Positions 48,321 to 56,820 of a DNA stretch of 64,000 bases are shown one piece after another. Position numbers and translations under genes: made by a program. How positions within the stretch are numbered: the first letter of the stretch is position 1; each line of letters opens with the position of its first letter. The notes under the pieces are model-generated. The model worked only from the letters and a program-made list of their open reading frames with translations. It had not been told where the DNA came from and did not search any database. This DNA comes from Prunus persica (lineage: Eukaryota > Streptophyta > Magnoliopsida > Rosales > Rosaceae): NCBI RefSeq assembly GCF_000346465.2, contig NC_034015.1, forward strand, positions 4,634,148 through 4,698,147, given 5' to 3'.

Positions 48321-49524
48321 ATAAGAGCCAAATATAAAAAAATTTAGGGCGCGCGAAAATTTTTAGAGCGCGCGCTCTTTAAAACGTCGAAAGAAAAACC
48401 ATGGCGAAAGTTCTACAAGAACCGACGTAAATGTAATATTCCACGACGGAAACACTGAACGTAACGCCGTTTATTTTGACGCTTCATTTTTCGGATTAAT
48501 TTTAAATTTATTTTGAATATTTTGATATAAAGACGACTGAAAAACCACGTCGAAGTTAAGAAATTGAAAACGTTGTAAATTATAATAGACGACTTACATA
48601 TTAAAATGACGTCGTTTAAAGTGGAAACCATGTCGGATATTTTACTGCACGACGTAACATATGTATTCCACGACTCAACCACCGTCGTTAACAATTAATA
48701 CCCTAAACCCTTAAAACTAAATTATATAATTTTAAAAATTAAGTTTATAAAAGGGTTTATGGTTTTACAGCTTAATATATACCCTAGACTACCCAAAAAT
48801 TATACTTTAAAAATAAACCCCAATAAATAACAACCCTAATCTCTAAACCCTAGACTCTAAACCCTAAACCATAAAACTAGAAGTGATTGTATGACTCATC
48901 AAAACAATTTTGTTTTGGATGGTCATTTTAAATTTTTGTTATTCAAAATGAATTTTTTCAAGGTTTAGGGGGAAGAAAATATATCAATGACTTCATAGGA
49001 GTTGAGTTTGCATTTTTCTGATTTATTTTAAATTTATTTGAATATTTTGATATAAAAAATAATAAAATATTCTTATCACAACAACAAACCACGTCGGTGT
49101 TAATAAATTGTAGACGTAAATTGTAATAGACGACTAAGTTGTTAAAATGACGTCGTTTAAATGAGAAACCATGGCGGATATTTAACTATCTGACGTAAAA
49201 TATATATTCCACGACTTAACCGCTGTCGTTACAAAGTACTACCCTGAACCCTTAAGAAATTGAAGACGTTGTAAACCATAAACGACTCAATTGTTCAAAG
49301 AACGTCGTCTAAATATCCTTTTACGTCGGATTTGTTTAAAACGAAACAACAAAAAACGACGGCTTTTGACTTTATTACGTCGTTGGAAAAGTATTACACG
49401 TCGGTTACGCAATTTGTATGTTTGTTTTTTTTTTAATTTAAGAAAACCTCAACAAATTTTTATATTATATATTATAGACAAAATTTGTACATTATACATA
49501 AATATCAAGTGTTCAATAATTCCC
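48321..49524. repeat. intergenic motif-rich region between the two CACTA genes
   Basis: About 1.2 kb without a gene. Segments at 48480-48720 and about 49010-49260 are diverged direct repeats (shared TTTTGAATATTTTGATATAAA or a close form, AAAATGACGTCGTTTAAA, TTCCACGACT). Between them, 48832-48872 has degenerate telomere-like CCCTAAA units (CTCTAAACCCTAGACTCTAA). ACGACG-type motifs are scattered throughout except in the middle 300 bp, which is AT-rich. Confidence 0.65.
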
Positions 49525-49619
49525 CTATTCCAGGTGAAGGCAAACAAACTCTGCCCATTCATTCCGGACTTCATCAATTGCTTCTTGGGGGTATGCGCTT
49601 CCTGTTTTCCCTTGGCATA
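49525..49619 (-). pseudogene. TNPA-Ulp1 gene last exon, apparently out of frame
   Basis: After the acceptor TTTATGCAG (49620-49622) the phase-0 reading begins YAKGKQEA. The typical Ulp1 end (YPQEAIDEVRNEWAEFVCLH) lies in the neighbouring frame from about 49594 to the TAG at 49525. None of the four nearby AG dinucleotides restores phase, so a one-base loss (or two-base gain) near 49595 is the simplest reading. Confidence 0.6.
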
Positions 49620-52600
49620 CTGCATAAACAATGACTATTAGGGTTTATAAATAAAAAGAAATTCAATCACAGACGACGATATTTTTCATAACCGACGTAC
49701 TATATCTATTCAACGACGGTAATTTTACATGACCGTCGTTGATAATACAAAAAACGACGTAAAATGTATGAAGGTAATTTCTTCTTACCTTCTTCTCAAA
49801 CCCCAAGGAAGGATCCATGATGATGTCCCTCATGAAGCGCATCACATAATACCCGCATTCGACACTGCTGGGTTGCTTTGGTGTGCCTGACAGAGTTTTC
49901 CAAATGATTGCCTTACGGCCTGGTCTGGCTATGTGAGAATTATAAATTTTTATAGCACTGTTCACAATGTTTTTGGCCTCTTCATCGACCACACGATTTC
50001 CTGGCAGAGGATCCAGAAAATAGACGGTTTCTCTCTTTGCTCTTACAATCAGCAAGATCCAATGACGGCTGCACAAAATTAATATAAAAACGACGGTTAT
50101 TTACAAAAACGACGTATTATAATATTTCACACGACGAAATAAAGTAGCAATCGACGACATTATACATTTTTCACGACGATAAATAACTACCGACGTGGTT
50201 AGTAGTTTCAAACGACTCAATAAAATAAAACACCGACGTGGTTAGTTTATACGCTGTCATTTATTGAAAATCATAAAAACAAAATCATGTTAAGGAGACT
50301 AACCCTGGATTGTAAGGCATCAGGAAAACATCGTGTAAGTACCTAAATATATAAAATAATATAAACAAGTCAGCACAAAAAAACACACGACGGTTATGTA
50401 TAACAAAACGACGTATTATAAAATTTCACACGACGTACTGAAATAGACAACGACGTTATAATATATTTATCACGACGGTACATACTAACGACGTGGTTAG
50501 TTAGTTAAGACGACGCAATAAATAAACCAACGACGTATTATTTTAGAATGACAAACCTCATATATACCAAAAAACACACGACGGTTATGTATAACAAAAC
50601 GACGTATTATAAAATTTCACAAAACGTACTGAAATAGACAACGACGTTATAATATATTTATCACGACGGTACATACTAACGACGTGGTTAGTTAGTTAAG
50701 ACCACGCAATAAATAAACCAACGACGTATTATTTTAGAATGACAAACCTCATATATACAGCAATGACAGTGGCTCCTATTTCTTCCATGCCTGCAAATTG
50801 TGTAATATCTTCAGGCAGGAGGAAGGTATCGAGCTCTAGACCAAACACCTCCTTATCAATTGTAAAGTGCAGGGTCTTATCCTGAGGCACGAGTGTCGTT
50901 TCCACATAACGAAAAAGGGATTTTAAAGAAGATGGCGCCTCCATATTTGAATAATCAACAACTTTAATAACCTGTTTAAAGAAATAAAAAAAATGACGTG
51001 GTAATTCAATAAAAACGACGGTTTAAGGAATAAAACGTCGTCTGAAAAGAATTTAAACGACGATGAAGAAACCGTCGTGGTGAATAATTTATTACGTCTT
51101 AGAAAAAAATTCCGCCGTCTAAGTTGTAAACAAACGACGGTTTAAAGAAAAATATCGACGTCTGGAATTTTGAAAAACAAATAAAAAAGGCAAAGTTATG
51201 TGAACATACCTGGTCGTCTTCTTCTTTCTCCTTTTCATCTTGTTTTTCTTCTTTCTTCTCTTCATCTATTACGTCGGGAATGACTAACTCCGTCGTCTAA
51301 AAACCACAAAGTTTTAAAAATAACGACGTTTAATGGCGTGTAAAACAAGTAAACTAAATACGACGTGGTATTGAAATACAAACGACGGTTTATTTTTAAA
51401 ATCGTCGTGGTATGTATTTCAAACGACGGTTTTATTAATAATAACGACGTCTAATGGTTTTTAAAAAAACAGAGAATTCAAAGTTCAGATATGTTACCTT
51501 TTCTTCCTGATGTTTCCCATTTTTGGCAGTATCATCCTCAAAATGCTGGGATCTCACATCACCTCCAGAGCAGCTTGCTTTGTCAGACATTGGATTTTTG
51601 GGACTTTGGCTAATTCTGGGTTTAAGCATGCTTGGATCAAAATTGGGAATTAATTGGGAAAGCTGACTCAGGAAATGCTCCCTCTCAGCCTCTACCAATT
51701 GTTTCGTTCTAGCCTCCATCCATAAAGCCTCTTCCCTTGCCTTAGCTTCCATCTTTTTAGTCTCTTCTTGAAGGAGAACTCTTAAACTGTCCTTCAAACG
51801 GTCGTCAAAGCTCAGTCTCTGTGGTTTGGGTAAATTGAAATATTGCCTTGGTGAGATCCCAGCACCTACTCCTCTCACTCTGCCTGGATGCTCGGGGCCC
51901 AAAGCCATGGTCAGCACATCATTGCTGCCAGAAACAGTGACTTTGCCTTCCGAGACTTGTTTTTGCAATTCATCCTAAAACAAAGATATATAAAAAAGTA
52001 AGAACAAAAACACACGACGGTTATTTATATACAAACGACGTATTATATAATTTCACACGACGCAATAACATATAAATCGACGTTATTATAATTTATCACG
52101 ACGGTAGTTATACCGACGTGGTTAGTTTTTAAAACGACGAAATGAATAAACCACCGACGTCTTATGCTTTATTTACAGATAACAGAGGGATGATTCAATA
52201 TTCACACCTTTAACGACCTTGTTTAAAACATTTCGACGTAGTAATTCAATACAAACGACGCGAAAATGAACCACCGACATCTTATGCTATAATTACAGAA
52301 AACAGAGTAGTGATTCCCATTTAGACCTTTAACGACGTTTTTTAAAAAATTTCGACATGGTAATATCATTCACACGACGCAAAATATAACATAAGACGTA
52401 ATAAGAATTATTCACAGTTTAATAAAAATTTAAAACAGAGTGAGTAGGCTTACAATTAATTTTGCTTTCTTTGCCACCTTTGGATCCGGGATGTTACCAT
52501 GTTTGTCCTGTCTAGCTCTCTTCCATAAGGTAGATCGATCAATTTCTACCCCAGGCATGGTTTCCTCCAATTGATCCTCCAAACCAGCATATCCTTTTCG

Positions 52601-53263
52601 AGACAATCGATGATTGTACTCAAGTTTCTCCCTAATCTGTGCATGTTGAGAATGCACAGACTCAAAATCTTTGGATAACCTTGAAGCTACAAAGGCATCC
52701 CATTGTGCTTTCTCTATGAATTTATATGTTTCAGGGGGTTGGCTTAATCTCTCCCTGTCATTGGTGTATGGAAGGATATAATGCCTCGTTAGTGTAGACT
52801 TGAAATCCTTCCATTTCTTGGCAGCAGAAGCTAACACAGAGCTCTTGCCCCCTTGACCTACCACAAAAGCAATGTCAACTGCTTCCCAAATCTGCTCCTT
52901 TATATCCTTGGGGATTTGAGCCCATTTCATGTCCACAAGTGGAACTCTGGAGCGTGCCAACACACCAATGTAGGACTGCATCTCACTATGTGCTTGGCCA
53001 ATTCCTTTCCCCGTTTTATTGTACTCAACAATTGACCTCAGTTTCTGAAGTTTTCTCTTCACAACACGAGGCATTGTGCTCATACCTCGACCAGACTTTG
53101 AATCATCAGAGATTGTTGTCGTGCTGGTTGGTTCTGTCTCAGTAGATGATGAAGCAAACTTCATCTTCTTCGAAGGCTTCAATTGAGGAGGTACCATTCC
53201 AAGCTCCTTACCTCCATTTTTCTTGGAGCCAGAATCCTTACTTTGGTCTTGGTGAGAAACCAT
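49525..53263 (-). CDS. TNPA-like protein fused to a Ulp1 (C48) protease domain, seven coding exons
   Basis: The exon model is 53263-52454, 51974-51498, 51296-51210, 50971-50748, 50342-50304, 50068-49789 and 49619-49525. The first five junctions keep phase (0,0,0,2,2), each with GT-AG borders. The N-terminal part is a plant transposase of the Ptta/En/Spm type (WAQIPKDIKEQIWEAVDIAF, WKDFKSTLTRHYILPYTN, EYNHRLSRKGYAGLEDQLEE). Exon 2 has the CACTA signature ALGPEHPGRVRGVGAGISPR and a coiled-coil stretch. Exons 4-7 form a Ulp1-type cysteine protease with the triad visible: His in RHWILLIV, Asp in YFLDPLPGN, Cys in SSVECGYYVMRFM. The TNPA part should bind the subterminal motifs, and the protease would cut SUMO or a similar modifier. 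The final exon matches Ulp1 C-termini only in a frame one base away from that supplied by exon 6. Confidence 0.82.
49789..50068 (-). CDS. TNPA-Ulp1 gene exon 6: protease core
   Basis: Contains the His (RHWILLIV), the Asp (VYFLDPLPGN), an upstream Gln (PKQPSSVE) and the nucleophile Cys (VECGYYVMRFM) of the Ulp1/C48 fold in the expected order. It ends FEKK before GTAAGA (49789|49788), phase 0. All catalytic residues needed for activity are present. Confidence 0.85.
50069..50303 (-). repeat. motif-cassette intron 5 of the TNPA-Ulp1 gene
   Basis: This intron is filled with a spaced series of ACGACGG, ACGACGTATTAT, CACACGACG, CGACG..TTATA, CACGACG and CCGACGTGGTTAGT. The same series in the same order occurs in the intron at 50343-50747 (twice) and in the intron at 51975-52453, so these introns share a common cassette of about 150 bp. 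Confidence 0.7.
50304..50342 (-). CDS. TNPA-Ulp1 gene exon 5 (39 bp)
   Basis: This is a micro-exon between the acceptor ATATTTAG (50343-50344) and the donor CCAGG|GTTAGT. It encodes YLHDVFLMPYNP. Together with the phase-2 borders it joins exon 4 to RHWILLIV of exon 6 without a break. Confidence 0.72.
50376..50757 (-). repeat. 191-bp tandem duplication across an intron/exon border
   Basis: Copies at 50376-50566 and 50567-50757 are nearly identical (offset 191 bp), from CACACGACGGTTATGTATAA through AACGACGTGGTTAGTTAGTT to GAATGACAAACCTCATATAT. The copy at higher coordinates includes the last few bases of exon 4 and its donor site. The other copy therefore carries a spare, intronic donor at about 50557. 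Confidence 0.85.
50748..50971 (-). CDS. TNPA-Ulp1 gene exon 4
   Basis: This exon opens after TTTAAACAG with VIKVVDYSN and ends ATGAG|GTTTGT in phase 2. It encodes the region just before the protease core (FTIDKEVFGLELDTFLLPED, EIGATVIAVYMR). Its last few bases and donor are duplicated 191 bp downstream inside the following intron (around 50557). Confidence 0.75.
51210..51296 (-). CDS. TNPA-Ulp1 gene exon 3 (acidic, motif-derived start)
   Basis: This 87-bp exon lies between the acceptor TTTTTAG and the donor CAG|GTATGT, phase 0 on both sides. It starts ACGACGGAG, that is, with the subterminal motif itself, encoding TTELVIPDVID, and then a Glu/Lys run (EEKKEEKQDEKEKEEDDQ). It is too short for ORF-length detection. 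Confidence 0.72.
51498..51974 (-). CDS. TNPA-Ulp1 gene exon 2
   Basis: The exon begins DELQKQVSEGK after GTTTTAG and ends HQEEK before GTAACA. It carries GPEHPGRVRGVGAGISPRQYF, a motif often found in plant CACTA accessory proteins, then a Glu/Lys/Ala-rich probable coiled coil (LLQEETKKMEAKAREEALWM). Confidence 0.82.
51975..52453 (-). repeat. motif-cassette intron 1 of the TNPA-Ulp1 coding region
   Basis: This 479-bp intron holds another copy of the ACGACGG cassette at 52012-52170 (CACACGACGGTTATTTATAT, CACGACGG, CCGACGTGGTTAGTTTTTAA). A partial second series with ACGACGC and CCGACATCTTATGC lies near 52255-52285, so the CCACCGACxTCTTATGCT segment occurs twice. Confidence 0.65.
52454..53263 (-). 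CDS. TNPA-Ulp1 gene exon 1: Ptta/En/Spm transposase domain
   Basis: I start at ATG 53263 (MVSHQDQSKDSG). Four codons further up the frame has only TTG, inside the acceptor-side leader. A Lys-rich segment (QLKPSKKMKFASSS, VVKRKLQKLRS) could be a nuclear signal. The conserved domain runs from about residue 85 to 265. The donor is AAATTAATT|GTAAGC (52454|52453), phase 0. Confidence 0.82.
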
Positions 53264-53277
53264 TTTTACAGACAAAA

Positions 53278-54136
53278 CTGCAAGTGAAAATATTTCAGGA
53301 AAAGATTAAGAACACAAACGACGGTTATTAATAAAAAACGACGTATGATATGATTTTAAACGACGCAATGAAATAATCTCAGACGTAATAAATGTTTAAA
53401 ACCAAGGTAATTAAACAACGACGAAATAATTAACTATAAACGACGTGATAATTAACTATAAACGACGAAATATTTATATAACGTCGTGGTATTGATGTTC
53501 ACACGACGTCAGTAGTAATATACCGTCGTCTATATAAGGATCCAAAACCCTTCTTTCTTTCTCTGTGAATGTTTGATTGCAGATTTGATTTTTCTGAACC
53601 ATGGTTTTTGTTTTCTAATTTGATAAAATACAAGGCCAAGAAAGAAAGTTTTGGAATCTTATATAGACAACGGTATTTTCATATGACGTCGTGGTATTAA
53701 CATTCACACGACGTAAAACAATAAGATACTGTCGTCTATATTAGATACCAACCCTACTTTCTTTTTCTTTATATTTTATCAAATTAGGGAAAAACAAAAA
53801 CCATTGTTCAGAGAAATCAAACCTGCAATTAAACAAGCAAATAAAAAAAAGACTATAATTTTAAAAACAACTTTGTCAATTTTCAGACGACGCTAGAACG
53901 ACTGACGAACCGTCGTGGTCTACATATTTAACCACGTAAATAAGAAGCTACCGTCGTCTTATTTAGTTAAGGTAGTTGTCTTCAAAGTTGAAAACTTTCC
54001 CTCTTTGTCTGTATATTTTATCGAACTTGGAAAGAAGTAAAATGATTTTGGCCAGAAAAAAGGTAAAAAGATTTTTCAAACAAAAAACGTATGAGCATGC
54101 AAAACAGCAAACAAAATAGTGAAAATGAAAGCTTAC
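53278..54136 (-). other. 5' UTR intron of the TNPA-Ulp1 gene with a long imperfect hairpin
   Basis: This 859-bp intron runs between the donor AAAAG|GTAAGC (54137|54136) and the acceptor CTTGCAG (53278). It contains an imperfect inverted repeat: arm 53576-53668 pairs with arm 53734-53829, around a loop of about 65 bp that itself holds ACGTCG motifs. ACGACG-type motifs fill most of the rest. Confidence 0.65.
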
Positions 54137-54345
54137 CTTTTGCGTGCAATGAAAGCAAGAGGAAGATTATGTTTAAGTTCAGAGACGACGAAGAAGACGA
54201 GAGGAAGACGATGAGATACTCTGACAGTGCTCTGACAAGGAAAAAAGTCTAAAAGTTTTCTCTGGGAGATTGAAATTTTTAATCGGGTTTGGAAACAGCG
54301 CATGTGTATGTCAGGTAGACGAAAAGTTGCTTACATATAAAACCA
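54137..54345 (-). promoter_or_regulatory. putative promoter and 5' UTR exon of the TNPA-Ulp1 gene
   Basis: On the - strand a TTTTATATGT stretch near 54335-54345 is a candidate TATA element. It is followed by a leader rich in CTTCCTCTCGTCTTCTTCGT that ends at the donor GCAAAAG|GTAAGC. No ATG-led frame of note lies in the leader. The assignment is by motif and position. Confidence 0.5.
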
Positions 54346-54749
54346 TTTCAAAAAAATAATACGGCGGTTACATATAACTACGACGTATAAATTACAAAAT
54401 ACGACGGTACATTTAACTTCGGACGTGGTAAATAAATACGACAGTAGTGTTGTAGGTACCGTCGTAGTAAACTCAAAAATTAAAGTACATAAGTAATAAC
54501 TCGCGTCATGGTAGATTATTTAACACGTCGTTTTTATTAATGTACCGACGTGGATTTCTGTAATATACGTCGATCATACCGACGTTGATTTTACAATTTA
54601 AACGGCGGTTTTTTTGTAAGGACCGCCGTTGGTTTTAAAAATTTATTCTATAAATTTGTCGCTTTCATTCATTTTCGGTTTACATTTAGGGTTCCAAGTT
54701 CTTCCTCTCTCAGTCTCTCACGTCTCAAAGACAATAATTTGGATGTCTT

Positions 54750-55123
54750 TCTCAAAGAGAAATTGAGCTTACTCGCATCAAATATATGTCCACAAGAAGA
54801 AGCTTGTCAACTAGCCTTCTCACTTCCTTGATCAAGCCTGATAGGACACTTAGTGCTTCTGAATACTCCTTGCTTTCCATCAAAAGAGATGCAAGCCTGG
54901 CCTCCACTCGCTGTCGAAGGAAAGTTCGCTTCTCAGGAAAATCTGCTTGATTTTCTTGGCTAAGAAGATCCGTCAGATTTGTGATAGCCTCTTCCTTTAT
55001 CCGTAGAGCTTCAGAAGAAGAAGATGGGTTTCAAGAATGCGATAAAGAATAGAAATGGCTTCAGATGGCCTCTAAAGCATGAGCAATCGAATCAGTAGTT
55101 GCTGGGAGATATGATGAAGACAT
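54750..55123 (-). pseudogene. captured fragment of the host proteasome subunit gene RPN6 (PSMD11)
   Basis: RPN6 is a lid subunit of the 26S proteasome. Starting at ATG 55123 the - strand reads MSSSYLPATTDSIAHALEA, which I recognise as the N-terminus of plant RPN6. It is followed in shifted frames by AISILYRILE, EALRIKEEAITNLTDLLSQE, KRTFLRQRVEARLASLLMES and KEYSEALSVLSGLIKEVRRL. A small deletion after ALEA causes an immediate stop, another base is missing before the EALRIKEE segment, and about 70 family residues are absent between LSQENQADF and KRTFLRQR. Similarity ends near 54750. The fragment lies in the same orientation as the transposon genes, upstream of the TNPA-Ulp1 promoter, and cannot encode RPN6. 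It is a Pack-type gene capture. Confidence 0.85.
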
Positions 55124-56792
55124 TGTCAATGCTTTGAACTATACAAGTCCTGCAGAAAGATAAAGGACCAAACTGTTAAAGAAACTGAAACAACGGCGGT
55201 TTTCTGTTCTACCGTCGTCTTTTCTCGTCGTCTATATTAAGGTAAGATGGCGGTAGATTTATAATTACCGACGTAGATTATTTTGTTAAACGTCGTTAAG
55301 TGTACTACAACCGACGTGAATTTTATTTTTAAATTATAAATAGAGTTTTTTTTCCCGAATTCTTTCAGCTTTAGTTTTCAATTACAAAGCGTGATAAATA
55401 GATTTTTCTTTCCCGAGGAAATTTAAAATGAGGGAAATTATTGTTCTTGAATTTGTAAACTAACACGACGCAATATTACTAACCCGAGGAAATTATAAAT
55501 AGATTTTGCTTTCCCGAATAAATTTTAAATTAATTCAGTTTGAAACAACGACGGTTTTTTGTTATGCCGTCGTTTTTAACTAACACGACGCTATATTTGT
55601 TTTGCGACGTGGAATCTTTTCATTTAACGTCGTTATGTTTAATATAACCGACGTGGATTTGAATTTTTAAATTATGAATAGAATTTTTTTTCCCGTGACC
55701 TTTCAGTTTATTTTTCAATTACAGTGCGTTATAAATAGAGTTTTTTTTTCCGGAGGAAATTTAAAATGAAGGAAATTAATGTTCTGGAATATGTAAAGTT
55801 TCTTTTTTGGAGGACAGATTTAAATAAAATAAGAATATAAAAACAACGACTGTTTTTTTATTACTGTCGTCGTTTTTCATCGTCTTAAGTAAGACTAAGA
55901 CGACGTAATATATTTGTTTAGCGACGTTGATTTGTTTTTTAAACGTCGTTAGGTATAATATAACCGTCGTTGAAAATTGTCTCTCTGATTGCAAATTTGC
56001 AACGACGTTAGGTATAATATTTGTAGATACACAAACGCACACACATCATCAACTTCCAAAAAATTGTCTCTCTGATTGCAAATCTGTGTCATCTGTTAAG
56101 ATTATGATGTGGAACAGAGTTCCATCTGGTAAGATTTCGTAACCCTTGGGATCTCAGACAAATCTGATTATGTCGGCGGTTTTCTATATAAACCGTCGTG
56201 GTTATTTCAATTCTTGTCATTAAGTAGATCTACCGACGTAGGATAAGAAAATCAAAGAAAAAAATTGTTAACAAAAATTCTTATTAAGACGACGGTTAAA
56301 ATTAAAGGTATAACGTATAAAATGAATAAATACGACGTTAAATTTTATTGTACGATTTAAAGATAACGTCGTAGAACTATACGAGAATGACGTCCATATA
56401 TTTATATTTTCCGTCGTTGTACATTAATTTAATACGGCGATATTTTGTATTTTAAAGTCGTGGATTTGTTTGTAATTATACGGCGTCTTATACGAAAACC
56501 TCGTCGTGTTATTTTATGAGTAAAAACGGCGGTTTTTATTGAAATCGTCGTCTTTACTTTCTACGTCGGTCGATTCATAACTTCTGCCGTTCTTTGTTGG
56601 CATTGATTTTACACTGCGGAAATCTGTTTCAAATAGACGTCAGTTGTTTAATTATGTACGTCGTTGTTTTTGAACAGCCATTTGAATCTCCATTTTTTAG
56701 TTGTCTAAGGTTGTATTACACGACGGTGTTTTTAGAACCGTCGTCTTTTTAAAAACCACGACGGTTTTCACTTAGACCGTCGTTGTTTTCTG
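55124..56792. repeat. right subterminal region of the CACTA element
   Basis: About 1.67 kb without a gene, dense in AACGACGG, CCGTCGT, CGACGTGGA and AACGTCGTTA motifs in both orientations. Segments starting at 55312 and 55648 are diverged direct repeats (shared AATATAACCGACGTGGATTT or a close form, TTTTTTTCCCG, GAGGAAATTTAAAATGA). The 21-bp segment beginning AAATTGTCTCTCTGATTGCA occurs twice (about 55973 and 56061). The first bases on the - strand side (about 55124-55190) may still belong to the captured RPN6 leader, because a CTTTCTGCAG acceptor-like site lies there. Confidence 0.75.
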
Positions 56793-56820
56793 GTCGTCTT
56801 TTTCACTTTTTGTAGTAGTG
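56793..56820 (-). repeat. CACTA terminal inverted repeat, right
   Basis: This is the inverted counterpart of the left end: GTCGTCTTTTTC, then ACTTTTTGTAGTAGTG. The last 14 bp are a perfect match to the left end. Confidence 0.9.

Larger units (their letters stand above)
42596..56820 (-). mobile_element. CACTA (En/Spm) DNA transposon
   Basis: The element is 14,225 bp with ends CACTACTACAAAAA at 42596 and the inverted copy TTTTTGTAGTAGTG at 56820. It is flanked by the 3-bp target duplication ATT (42593-42595 and 56821-56823) typical of CACTA elements, and the flanks rejoin a normal satellite monomer. Its two genes are on the - strand, so its functional 5' end is at 56820. The non-coding DNA carries very many ACGACGG/CCGTCGT-type motifs in both directions. 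It also carries a captured fragment of the host RPN6 gene. Frame damage in both genes suggests this copy is not autonomous. Confidence 0.95.
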
